A stretch of DNA of 38,423 nt from Burkholderiales bacterium. GTDB taxonomy: Bacteria > Pseudomonadota > Gammaproteobacteria > Burkholderiales > Burkholderiaceae_F. Where the stretch lies: contig CP070661.1 of NCBI GenBank assembly GCA_020355165.1, positions 261,290 through 299,712 of the forward strand, in the 5' to 3' direction. Below the pieces are notes generated by a model. The model ran no database searches. It saw only the letters and a program-made list of their open reading frames with translations, and was not told the origin of the DNA. Within the stretch, counting starts at the first letter, position 1, and every line of letters begins with the position of its first letter. Below are positions 1-7,489 of this stretch, piece after piece. Made by a program: the position numbers and the translations under genes.

Positions 1-507
1 TGGGTCGGCTTCGGCGGACTGAAGTTCTACGGCAGCTACCTGCACTCGGAAAACGACAACCCGGTGCTGAGCCCGGCCGATATCCAGAACATCGTTATCG
101 CCACCGGCGGCAACGTGGCGGCGATCACCAACATCGTGCTCAGCCAGTACTACAACCGATGGGACGTCAATGCCCTGCGCGGCGTGGCCGGCCCGACCGA
201 CCTCGACCTGTACCACCTGGGCCTCGAATGGGCCTTCACGACCGGCCGGCTGATCGCCGCCTACAACCACGCCGAGGACTCGTCGCGCAGCCCGTGGGCG
301 ACCGCCGACGCCAAGGTCGACTCCTTCGGCCTCGCCTACTACTACTACATGTCGAAGCGGACCTGGCTGTATGCAGCGGCGGCTTTCGCCAACAACAAGG
401 ACCAGTCGCGGGCGGCGCTCGGCGCGGCCTGCTGTGTCGGCGGCTGGACCACGGGCTTCGGCGAGGACAGCCGCAACATCCAGATCGGCATGCGGCACAC
501 GTTCTGA
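1..507 (+). CDS. General porin, C-terminal part (gene begins before the window)
   Basis: The reading frame is open from base 1 to the TGA at 505-507, so this is the last 168 residues of a gene that starts upstream. The residues alternate as in outer-membrane beta strands (FYGSYLHSEN, LYHLGLEWAF, LAYYYYMSKRTWLYAAAA) and the protein ends in IQIGMRHTF. A C-terminal Phe is the usual recognition signal for outer-membrane assembly. The MSKRTWLYA block followed by a last strand ending in F is typical of the trimeric Gram-negative porin family of betaproteobacteria, which let small hydrophilic solutes diffuse through the outer membrane. An unusual AACCVGG stretch with adjacent cysteines lies in what should be the last external loop. 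A second, complete porin follows after 308 bp. An intrinsic terminator directly downstream argues that the two are transcribed separately. The porin family is clear, but the solute preference is not. Confidence 0.9.
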   Translation, partial: WVGFGGLKFYGSYLHSENDNPVLSPADIQNIVIATGGNVAAITNIVLSQYYNRWDVNALRGVAGPTDLDLYHLGLEWAFTTGRLIAAYNHAEDSSRSPWATADAKVDSFGLAYYYYMSKRTWLYAAAAFANNKDQSRAALGAACCVGGWTTGFGEDSRNIQIGMRHTF

Positions 508-545
508 CGCCCGCCGGGGGCGCTTGCCCCCTGAAACGGGATCGA

Positions 546-575
546 AAACGGGGCGCCTGAGCGCCCCGTTTTTTT
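546..575 (+). terminator. Intrinsic terminator of the first porin
   Basis: A perfect 10-bp stem (547-556 AACGGGGCGC with 561-570 GCGCCCCGTT) encloses a CTGA loop and runs into a T tract ending at 575. It lies 39 bp after the porin stop codon. Confidence 0.9.
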
Positions 576-815
576 CATCGTGGAAACCACGCATCGTCAG
601 CGAAGCCGGCCCTGTTGCGCGGAACCTACAGGGACCGCCGTGAATTGGGTGTTTCTTGGGGCTGCTTTTTGCCCGCCCCAGCGAACTCTGAAAGAATCAG
701 CCCGAGCTTCCAAAAGAAGTGCTGGGGGCATCAAGGCGTGCCGTGGGACGTAGGCGCGTGCGACCGCCCCGTTGAAGGCCTTGGTGTTGTTTCCGTTTCA
801 AAACTGGAGATACAG
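576..815 (+). promoter_or_regulatory. Upstream region of the second porin, promoter not resolved
   Basis: This 240-bp stretch between the first terminator and the second porin start holds no convincing gene. It is less GC-rich in places (around 650-720), as expected of a promoter and 5' leader, but I found no -35/-10 pair with good spacing. The only defined element is the ribosome-binding site GGAGA at 806-810, five bases before the ATG at 816. The open frame does continue upstream to 615, but that part has no porin signal-peptide character. Confidence 0.4.
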
Positions 816-1910
816 ATGAAGAGAACATGGGTTGCTTTGGCAGTGGCCGGTGCGTTTGCCGCCGGCGCGGCGCAGGCGCAATCGTCGGTGACGCTGTACG
901 GCATCGTCGACGTCAACTACATGTGGCAGGACACGGATGCCGGTAGCTTCAGCGCCATCAACAGCGGCCACCAGTCCGGCAGCCGTTGGGGGATGCGCGG
1001 CTCCGAGGAACTCGGCGGCAACATGAAGGGAATCTTCACGCTGGAAGGCGGCTACAGCCCTGACACCGGCACGCTGGGGCAGGGTGGCCGCCTCTTCGGC
1101 CGTCAGGCCTGGGCGGGTCTGGACACCAGTCTCGGCACGGTCGTTCTCGGCCGCGTCGCGCTGCTGTCTTCGGGCACCGGCTCGTTCGACATGATGGGGC
1201 GGCTTGACCCGTTCCTGACCGGCTTCGGCCTCGCCGGCGCCGGCAACACCTTCTACTCGCTGAACGCGGTGCGGGTCGACAACGCGGTCCTGTACAAGTC
1301 GCCGAAGTTCGCCGGCTTCCAGGTGGGCGCCTCCTACTCGCTGAACATCAACGGCAACGAGAGCGTCAACAGCAGCAACAACCTCGACGCGTTCGGATTT
1401 GCCGGTACCTGGGAACTGGGCCCCTTCTGGGTCGGCGTCAGCTACGACACGTTCGACAACCCGATCGGCGGCTCGGATCAGAAGCACCTGCAGGTCGGCG
1501 GCACCTTCGACCTCGGGCCGATCCGCCTGAACGCCGGTTACGGGAACATGAGCAACATCGGCGCGGTTCCGAATGCGCCGTCGGGCGGCCTGGGCTCGTT
1601 CGCCGTGCTGCCGGCCGGAGCGCGGCCGTTCGACAGCAACGCCTACCTGCTGGGCGGCAGCTGGAAGATCGGCGCCTTCTCGGTCATCGCCTCCTGGCAG
1701 ATGGCGAATGGAGACAGCCAGAATTACAACTGCGCGAGCGGAACCTGCAACTTCGACCCCGATTACGACATCTGGTCGCTCGGCGGCACGTGGAACCTGT
1801 CGCGGCGCACCAACCTGTACGCCAGCTACGCTCAGCGTAACGCCGACGGCAGCTTGCCCATCAGCTTCGACCTCAAGCAGTTTGCCTTTGGCGTGCGCCA
1901 CCTGTTCTAA
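816..1910 (+). CDS. General porin (Gram-negative, betaproteobacterial type)
   Basis: The 364-residue protein starts at ATG 816 after the ribosome-binding site GGAGA. It opens with a clear Sec signal peptide (MKRTWVALAVAGAFAAGAAQAQ, cut after AQA) and then the family hallmark SSVTLYGIVDVNY. A loop-3-like constriction segment follows (GRQAWAGLDTSLGTVVLGR, with DMMGRLDPF), then many amphipathic strands, the block LSRRTNLYASYAQRN, and a final strand ending FGVRHLF. Length and layout match porins of the Porin_4/OmpC-like type that form trimeric diffusion channels. The sequence NCASGTC near residue 310 places two cysteines in a predicted external loop and could form a disulfide. It is a divergent neighbour paralogue of the truncated porin upstream. 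Its own terminator follows, so it is probably monocistronic. Substrate is unknown. Confidence 0.95.
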   Translation: MKRTWVALAVAGAFAAGAAQAQSSVTLYGIVDVNYMWQDTDAGSFSAINSGHQSGSRWGMRGSEELGGNMKGIFTLEGGYSPDTGTLGQGGRLFGRQAWAGLDTSLGTVVLGRVALLSSGTGSFDMMGRLDPFLTGFGLAGAGNTFYSLNAVRVDNAVLYKSPKFAGFQVGASYSLNINGNESVNSSNNLDAFGFAGTWELGPFWVGVSYDTFDNPIGGSDQKHLQVGGTFDLGPIRLNAGYGNMSNIGAVPNAPSGGLGSFAVLPAGARPFDSNAYLLGGSWKIGAFSVIASWQMANGDSQNYNCASGTCNFDPDYDIWSLGGTWNLSRRTNLYASYAQRNADGSLPISFDLKQFAFGVRHLF

Positions 1911-1932
1911 ACGAACGGACAACGGCTCAACG

Positions 1933-1957
1933 AAAGGGCGCCTTCGGGCGCCCTTTT
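1933..1957 (+). terminator. Intrinsic terminator of the second porin
   Basis: A 10-bp perfect stem (1933-1942 with 1947-1956) is closed by a stable TTCG tetraloop, and the stem ends in TTTT. It starts 22 bp after the porin stop codon. Confidence 0.88.
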
Positions 1958-2125
1958 CATTTGCCTTCGTCGCCGGCTTCGACGGGCTCCGGGAAGCGCC
2001 GGTCGGACCGCGGCCGCCTCCGGGCGCCATTCCCGCGTGTGCGTCGACCGGCATCGCTTACCTTCCTCGTGCCCGCTTTGCGATCGGGACGCAGGGGCGG
2101 ATCGACGGATGATCCAGGGGCTGCG

Positions 2126-2409
2126 GTGAGGCTGCGCGTTCGTGAACACGGTGACGAGGTCCACGTCGAAGTAGACGGCGTCGCCGGCCGCCAGCAGCGC
2201 GTGCTGCAGGCGCTGAACGAGTGCCGCTCGAGGAGCTTGGCCCGCACGCCCCCGCCGTCGGCGAGGTCAGCATCCGCGCCGGCGCCGACCGCATGCGCAT
2301 CCGCCTGCGTGGAAGCGACGGTTCGCAGCTGCAGGCGTCGGCGATCTACCGGTGCCTGCGCACGGCGCTGACCGACCCGGGCGGAGCCTCCCGCTCCCCG
2401 GCGCCCTGA
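2126..2409 (+). pseudogene. Small hypothetical gene, apparently frameshifted near 2221
   Basis: A GTG start at 2126 has a good ribosome-binding site (AGGGG at 2116-2120, five bases away). From there the frame encodes MRLRVREHGDEVHVEVDG and then GRQQRVLQALNE, with strong G/C third positions and protein-like composition. After about 2221 that frame turns into Arg/Ser/Ala-rich nonsense running to 2371. The frame one base back, from 2221, instead carries the good coding signal (EELGPHAPAVGEVSIRAG, MRIRLRGSDGSQLQASAIYR) and ends at the TGA at 2407-2409. Joining the two gives a protein of about 94 residues. One lost base, a sequencing error, or much less likely programmed frameshifting would explain it; no slippery heptamer is visible. 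I do not recognise the family. It converges on the EEP-family gene, whose stop lies 28 bp further on. Confidence 0.55.
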
Positions 2410-2437
2410 GGGCCGCCGTTCGCCGCCGCGGCGCCGG

Positions 2438-3436
2438 TCAGGCGAGCGGCTCGATCGTCACGCAAAGCGCTGCGTGGTCGGCGTAGACCCGCTCCAGCGG
2501 CACGCCGCCACCCGCCGCACGCCGCCGCTCGAACAGGTGATCGCCGAGGACTTCGACCGTCGTCACGCGGCCGATGCTCCGGGTCGAACCGGGCACGAAG
2601 TGCGATGACACGAGCAGGTGGTCGATCCGCTCGGCCGCATCGCCATCGAGGCTGGTGAATGGTGCCGCCTGGCCCGGTCGCGCCGATGCCGGGCTGCGCG
2701 CAGCTTCGAAGGCGTCGACAAGCTGCCACCGCGCGCCGCCGTCGCCTGCCGGGCCTGCCGGCGGATCGGCGACGATCCGCGTGGTGACCGAGCCGATGTC
2801 GTCGTTCAAGTCGCCGCCAACGACCAGCGCGGAGGCGCCCGCCGTCTGCTCGACGATCGCCCGCAGCGCCGCCGCCTCGGCGCCGCGGCGGATCAGCGAG
2901 CGCAGCTGCGCCCGCGCGGCGAGCTGCGGATCGTCGGGATCATCGCCATCGGCGAACTCCGGGCGGCGCGACTTCAGGTGCACGTTGAACAGCGTCAGCA
3001 TCGTGCCGCCGAACTGCGGCAACGGCACCTCGGCACGCAGCAGCGGCCGCGAAAAGCCGGCGTGCTTTCCGGTCTCGGGCACCTCGACCGCGCAGCCCGG
3101 CGGGAACTCGGCGATCGACTTTAGCGACGGCCGCCACGGCTGGCGCCACACGATGGCCAGCCGCGGCTTGACGTTGCCCTGGTCGGCCAGCGGAACCGCC
3201 AGCGACCACGATCGCGCACCGCCGGCGCTCTGCCGCACGACGTCCGACAGCGCCTGCTCGTGGAAGACCTCCTGCAGCAGCACGAAGTCGGCGGCGAGGC
3301 GATCGAGCATCGTCGCCAGCCACTGGGTCTTGGCGATGTACTCGTCCGGCGTGTAGGGGTCGACGCCGTCGTAGAAGCGGCGCCCGGGCAGCGCCAGGTT
3401 CAGGCAGTTCAGCGTGGCGATGCGCAGGGCCGTCAT
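2438..3436 (-). CDS. Endonuclease/exonuclease/phosphatase (EEP) family protein
   Basis: The 332-residue protein has the EEP signatures in order. RIATLNCLNLA at residues 5-15 holds the metal-binding Asn, LLQEVFHE at 53-60 the metal-binding Glu, NVHLKS at 151-156 the phosphate-contacting His, GGDLNDD at 207-213 the catalytic Asp-x-Asn, and YADHAALCV near the C-terminus the Asp-His pair. Enzymes of this fold hydrolyse phosphodiester or phosphomonoester bonds in nucleic acids, phospholipids or inositol phosphates, and sequence alone does not separate these. No signal peptide is seen, so it is probably cytoplasmic. It is the last gene of a minus-strand unit, 52 bp after the VOC gene. Family assignment is firm and substrate is unknown. 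Confidence 0.88.
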   Translation of the reverse strand: MTALRIATLNCLNLALPGRRFYDGVDPYTPDEYIAKTQWLATMLDRLAADFVLLQEVFHEQALSDVVRQSAGGARSWSLAVPLADQGNVKPRLAIVWRQPWRPSLKSIAEFPPGCAVEVPETGKHAGFSRPLLRAEVPLPQFGGTMLTLFNVHLKSRRPEFADGDDPDDPQLAARAQLRSLIRRGAEAAALRAIVEQTAGASALVVGGDLNDDIGSVTTRIVADPPAGPAGDGGARWQLVDAFEAARSPASARPGQAAPFTSLDGDAAERIDHLLVSSHFVPGSTRSIGRVTTVEVLGDHLFERRRAAGGGVPLERVYADHAALCVTIEPLA

Positions 3437-3488
3437 CGGTTCCGCCGGGAAGGCGCCGGCCTCGTCGCGCCGTGCGCCGAGGCCGCGC

Positions 3489-3872
3489 TCAGCGCTTCTC
3501 CTCCATCAGCGCCAGCAGGTTGCCGTCGGGGTCGTGCATGAACGCCATCCACAGTTCGTGGTCCGGCATCCGGGCAACCAGCTGCGGGTCGCGCTCGAAG
3601 TAGACCTGGCGCGCGCGCAGCGCGGCCACCACCGCCTCGATCTGGCTGACCCGGAAGTAGACGCAGAACTGCTCGCGCCGGCCGGTCGATTCGTGACCAC
3701 CCTCGAGCATCAGCCGCACGCCGGCGCAGTCGAGGAAGACCAGGTTGCCGAAGCGGAACAGCGGCGGCAGGCCGAGCGTGTCGCGGTAGAAGCGCTCGGC
3801 ACGGTCGACGTCGGAGACGTGCAGCGCGATCTGGCCGATCACTCCCAGCCCGCTGCCGGCATCCTCGCTCAC
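3489..3872 (-). CDS. VOC (glyoxalase/bleomycin-resistance) superfamily protein
   Basis: At 127 residues this is a single VOC module of two beta-alpha-beta-beta-beta halves. It opens with GQIALHVSDVDRAERFYRDTLGL, the classic first half with a likely metal-ligand His18, and ends MHDPDGNLLALMEEKR with candidate ligands His113 and Glu124. VOC proteins include glyoxalase I, dioxygenases and antibiotic-binding proteins, so no reaction can be named. The start is a GTG at 3872 whose bases overlap the TGA of the upstream gene (GTGA), which implies translational coupling with that Arg/Pro-rich protein. The EEP-family gene follows 52 bp later. Family firm, function open. Confidence 0.88.
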   Translation of the reverse strand: MSEDAGSGLGVIGQIALHVSDVDRAERFYRDTLGLPPLFRFGNLVFLDCAGVRLMLEGGHESTGRREQFCVYFRVSQIEAVVAALRARQVYFERDPQLVARMPDHELWMAFMHDPDGNLLALMEEKR

Positions 3873-4357
3873 TGCTCGTCGTCCTCGCCGAAGCGCGGTT
3901 TGCGCGTGAAGCCGCGTGCCTGCGGGCTGCCCTGGTAGCCCGCTCGCGGTCGCTGCCCCTGGGGCCGCTCCGGACGCGGGCCGAAGCTGCGCGGCGGACC
4001 CTGCATGACCTGCGCGAGCTGCATCACCAGCCGCAGCGCCCTGTTGACCGACGCGTCGCCGCGGAACACCCGCGCCACGTCCGGATCGAGGGTCACCGTG
4101 AAACCGCCTTCTCGTCCGCCGCGCTCGCCGCCGCCGAAACCGCCCTCGCCCGGCTCGCGCCGCGGCGGCGGCCGGCGCTCGCGTGCGTATGGTGGCGCCT
4201 CGTCACCCGCCGGGCGCGGCCGGCGCACGAAAGGCGGCGCCTCGCCGGCGGCGGGGCGCGGGCGACGCGCCTTCTTGTACGGGTCGGCGTAGTCGCCGCC
4301 GGCCCGGCCGCGCGGCGCTGCCGCACGGGCCGGTTTGCCGGTGTCCTTGCGTTTCAT
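3869..4357 (-). CDS. Arg/Pro-rich hypothetical protein with internal repeats
   Basis: The ATG at 4357 is preferred over one 12 codons upstream because a GGAGAG ribosome-binding site sits six bases before it. The 162-residue product is very basic and low in complexity. A 14-residue unit occurs twice in tandem (RRPRPAAGEAPPFV, then RRPRPAGDEAPPYA), followed by Arg/Pro and Gly/Gly-Glu runs. A short ordered block, TVTLDPDVARVFRGDASVNR then ALRLVMQLAQVMQ, looks like a strand and a helix and is probably the conserved core. The tail is again disordered and ends in DDEQ. No signal peptide or membrane segment is visible. Its composition would suit nucleic-acid or ribosome contact, but that is only inference. 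It is translationally coupled to the VOC gene. I do not recognise a named family. Confidence 0.7.
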   Translation of the reverse strand: MKRKDTGKPARAAAPRGRAGGDYADPYKKARRPRPAAGEAPPFVRRPRPAGDEAPPYARERRPPPRREPGEGGFGGGERGGREGGFTVTLDPDVARVFRGDASVNRALRLVMQLAQVMQGPPRSFGPRPERPQGQRPRAGYQGSPQARGFTRKPRFGEDDEQ

Positions 4358-4430
4358 CTCGATCTCTCCAGAATCGCGCCGCGATGCCGGCACAGGCCAC
4401 AGGCTACGCCACAGGTGATGCTGCCGGCAG

Positions 4431-4457
4431 AAAAAGACGCCGCCCGCAAGGGCGGCG
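4431..4457 (-). terminator. Intrinsic terminator downstream of fadD
   Basis: Read on the minus strand, an 8-bp GC stem (4450-4457 with 4438-4445) has a TTGC loop and is followed, after two bases and a C, by five Ts (4435-4431). It lies 30 bp past the fadD stop codon. Confidence 0.82.
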
Positions 4458-4486
4458 CCGGTCCGGACTCGGCAGCGCCAGGCCGC

Positions 4487-6175
4487 CTACTTGGCCGGCG
4501 AGTCGCGCAGCTCGCGGCGCAGGATCTTGCCGACGTTGGTCTTCGGCAGGTCGGCGCGGAACTCGACGTACTTCGGCTTCTTGTAGCCGGTCAAGTGTTC
4601 CTTGCAGTACTCCATCACGTCGCGCTCGGTCAGCGCCGGATCCTTCTTGACCACGAACAGCTTGACCGCCTCGCCCGAGTTCGCGTCGGGCACGCCGACG
4701 GCGGCGCACTCGAGCACGCCGGGGTGGTCGGCGACCACGCCCTCGACCTCGTTCGGGTACACGTTGAAGCCGGAGACCAGGATCATGTCCTTCTTGCGAT
4801 CGACGATCTTGGTGTAGCCGTCGGCATCCACGACGCCGATGTCGCCGGTGCGGAAGAAGCCGTCGGGCGTCATCACCTTGGCCGTCTCGTCAGGCCGGTT
4901 CCAGTAGCCGGCCATCACCTGCGGGCCACGGATGGCGATCTCGCCGACCTCGCCGACCGGCAGGTGCTTGCCGTCGTCGTCGAGGATGGCGATCTCGGTG
5001 TTCGGCACCGGCAGGCCGATGGTGCCGGTGAACTTGTCGGTGTCGGTGCGGTTGGCGGTGGCCACCGGCGAGGTCTCGGACAGGCCGTAGCCCTCGCAGA
5101 TCGGGCAGCCGGTCGCCTGCAGCCAGCGCTTGGCCACCGCCTCCTGCACCGCCATGCCGCCGCCGGCCGACAGGATCAGCCGCGAGAAGTCGAGCTTGCG
5201 GAACTCGTCGTTGTTCAGCAGGCCGTTGAACAGCGTGTTCACGGCCGGGAAGACGTGGAAACGGAACTTCTGCAGTTCCTTGACGAAGCCGGGGATGTCG
5301 CGCGGGTTGGGGATCAGCACGCACTGGCCGCCGATGCGCATCGACATCATCGCGCACACGGTCAGCGCGAAGATGTGGTACAGGGGCAGCGCGGTGATCG
5401 TGATCGGCGCCTCGCCCGGCTTCAGCTTCGACAGCGCCGGCTGGTACCAGGCCTCTGACTGCAGCATGTTGGCGATGATGTTCCGGTGCAGCAGGGTGGC
5501 GCCCTTGCTGACGCCGGTGGTGCCGCCGGTGTACTGCAGGAAGGCGACGTCGTCGTGGCCGACCTGCACCGGCTTGAGCGTCATCTTCAGCCCGTCGGCG
5601 AGCACGTCGAGGAATTTCGCCGCGCTCGGCAGCGAATACGCCGGCACCATCTTCTTCACGTGGCGCACGACGAAGTTGACGATCAGCCCCTTGGCGAAGC
5701 CGAGCAGGTCGCCCATCGAGCAGACGACCACCGTCTTGGTCGGCACCTTGCTCAGCACCTGCTGCAGCGTGGTGGCGAAGTTCTCGAGGATGAAGATCGC
5801 GTCGGAACCGGAGTCCTTCAGCTGGTGCTCCAGCTCGCGCGGCGTGTACAGCGGATTGACGTTGACCACCGTCGCTCCGGCGCGCAGCACGCCGGCCAGC
5901 ACCACCGGGTACTGCAGGATGTTGGGCATCATGATCGCCACCCGCTTGCCCTTGCCCAGTCCCTTGGACTGCAGCCAGGCGCCGATCGCCGCCGAGTTCT
6001 CGTCGAGCTGCCGATAGGTCATCGTGGCGCCCATGCACGTGTAGGCGGGCAGGCTGCCGTACTTCTTGAACGCCTCGTCGAGCAGCTGCACCAGCGACTC
6101 GTACTGGTTGACGTCGATGTCGGCGGGCACGCCCTTCGGGTAGTTCTTCAGCCAGAACCTGTCGACGGTTGCCAT
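4487..6175 (-). CDS. fadD: Long-chain-fatty-acid--CoA ligase FadD
   Basis: The 562-residue protein is an ANL-superfamily acyl-CoA synthetase of the size of E. coli FadD. It activates fatty acids with ATP to an acyl-adenylate and then to acyl-CoA, which feeds beta-oxidation. The opening motif RFWLKNYPKGVPADID is typical of proteobacterial FadD. The ATP/AMP P-loop YTGGTTGVSKG lies at residues 215-225 and the adenylate motif GYGLSETSPVA follows in the middle. The hinge region GDIGVVDADGY and IVDRKKDMI precede the C-terminal lid, and the catalytic lysine region PKTNVGKILRRELR is near the end. An AAAGGAGA ribosome-binding site precedes the ATG at 6175. A strong terminator follows. The aminopeptidase gene lies 203 bp upstream on the same strand, so fadD probably has its own promoter. 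Confidence 0.95.
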   Translation of the reverse strand: MATVDRFWLKNYPKGVPADIDVNQYESLVQLLDEAFKKYGSLPAYTCMGATMTYRQLDENSAAIGAWLQSKGLGKGKRVAIMMPNILQYPVVLAGVLRAGATVVNVNPLYTPRELEHQLKDSGSDAIFILENFATTLQQVLSKVPTKTVVVCSMGDLLGFAKGLIVNFVVRHVKKMVPAYSLPSAAKFLDVLADGLKMTLKPVQVGHDDVAFLQYTGGTTGVSKGATLLHRNIIANMLQSEAWYQPALSKLKPGEAPITITALPLYHIFALTVCAMMSMRIGGQCVLIPNPRDIPGFVKELQKFRFHVFPAVNTLFNGLLNNDEFRKLDFSRLILSAGGGMAVQEAVAKRWLQATGCPICEGYGLSETSPVATANRTDTDKFTGTIGLPVPNTEIAILDDDGKHLPVGEVGEIAIRGPQVMAGYWNRPDETAKVMTPDGFFRTGDIGVVDADGYTKIVDRKKDMILVSGFNVYPNEVEGVVADHPGVLECAAVGVPDANSGEAVKLFVVKKDPALTERDVMEYCKEHLTGYKKPKYVEFRADLPKTNVGKILRRELRDSPAK

Positions 6176-6378
6176 TGCTGTCTCCTTTCTTGTGCGGGCG
6201 CCGACGCGCCTCCTGGATCGCCGAAAAGTTGCCCCGGCGGGCTAAACGCAGGCGATGATAGCGGCCGCTCCGGCGGCGGCACTGCTCTGCGTCATGCGGC
6301 AACGATCGCCTCCGGGTAAGTCCCAGCATCGCCGCCGGCCGCGGCCGTGCAGCCGCGGGGTCGCGCAAGCCGAAGCCG

Positions 6379-7440
6379 CTACCTCGCCTGCGCCAGCTGC
6401 GGCGCCAGCTTCTGCAGCGCCGCGGTGCGGGTCGGCTTGTCCAGTGCGCCCAACTCGCGCACGCGCCCGTAGAAGGTCGGCAGGTCGCCGCCGCTCGCCG
6501 CCAGCAGCGCCTCGAACGCCGGCACCCAGTCGTTGTAGGCGCCGACCGCGGCCAGGTGGGCGCTGCCCAGCCTGCGCTCGAAGAAGCGGTCGTAACCGGC
6601 AAAGCCGCCCCAGCGCCCGTCGCGCAGCAGGCGGTACTCGCGCCGCAGGTCGGCGAAGACGGCCGCCTTGGCAGCCCGCTTCTCGTCGACCGTGGCGCCG
6701 GAGGCAAAGATCTCGCCGAGCCGCCGCCGGTGGGCGAGCAGCAGGGCGAGGAAGTCGGCGCGGCGCTGGCTGTACGCGACCCAGGCCGCGCGCTGGCGGT
6801 CGTCGCCATGGGCCGCCAGCCAGCGGCGCACGCCCTCGCGCTCCACCGCGGTGGCGAAGCTCTCGTTGAACGACGTGTCGTCGCGGGCATAGACGACCTG
6901 GTGCGACAGTTCGTGGAACACCAGTCGCGCCAGCTCGACCTCCGGCGTGTAGATGAAGGTGTTCAGCAGCGGGTCGTTGAACCAGCCGAGCGTCGAATAG
7001 GCGGGCACGGGCGCGACGTTGACGTCGAAACCCTGCCCCTGCAGTTCGGCTGCCATGGCGTCGGCGTCGGCGCGGTCGAAGTAGCCGCGGTAGCCGGCGC
7101 AGCCGAGCACCGGGTAGCACCAGGTCTTCAGCGCCAGCGACAGCTCCGGCGTGGCGAAGACGTTCCACACCGCCGCCGGCCGCTGCAGGTCGGCGTAGGC
7201 GGTGTAGCTGCCGTTATCCGGCAGCGCCAGCGCCTCGGCGGCAAAGCGGCGGATCTCCCTGGCGCGCAGCAGCCGGCCGCGCAGTTCGTCCGGCGTGGCC
7301 GGGTCGGCCAGCCAGTCAGCGATCGGCCGCGCCGAGGCCATCAGCGCCAGATGCCCCTGGGCGGCCTGGTTGTAGTAGCCGATCGTGCTGCAGCCGGCCA
7401 GCAGGCCGACCACCGCCACCATCGCCCAACGTTTACGCAT
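6379..7440 (-). CDS. Putative aminopeptidase, lipoprotein (PF10023-like)
   Basis: The start chosen is ATG 7440 because it gives a lipoprotein signal peptide: MRKRWAMVAVVGLLAGC, with lipobox LLAGC and acylated Cys17. The mature protein is then tethered to a membrane on the periplasmic side. The 353-residue chain carries a zinc-protease motif, HELSH at 176-180, followed by NESFATAVE with the likely third ligand Glu193. Together these match the family annotated as putative aminopeptidase (COG4324). The conserved blocks GYRGYFDRADADA and PAYSTLGWFNDPLLNT precede the active site, as in that family. It starts 49 bp after the PaaK-like gene and is probably co-transcribed with it. Actual peptidase activity in this family is predicted rather than well documented. 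Confidence 0.85.
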   Translation of the reverse strand: MRKRWAMVAVVGLLAGCSTIGYYNQAAQGHLALMASARPIADWLADPATPDELRGRLLRAREIRRFAAEALALPDNGSYTAYADLQRPAAVWNVFATPELSLALKTWCYPVLGCAGYRGYFDRADADAMAAELQGQGFDVNVAPVPAYSTLGWFNDPLLNTFIYTPEVELARLVFHELSHQVVYARDDTSFNESFATAVEREGVRRWLAAHGDDRQRAAWVAYSQRRADFLALLLAHRRRLGEIFASGATVDEKRAAKAAVFADLRREYRLLRDGRWGGFAGYDRFFERRLGSAHLAAVGAYNDWVPAFEALLAASGGDLPTFYGRVRELGALDKPTRTAALQKLAPQLAQAR

Positions 7441-7489
7441 CCGAGCCCCCGCGCGCTCCCAGGGGCCGATTGTGCCGCAGCGCCGTGGC

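Noticed and set aside
615-815. Upstream extension of the second porin
   Set aside because: The frame is open, but the internal ATG at 816 has the ribosome-binding site and begins a textbook signal peptide.
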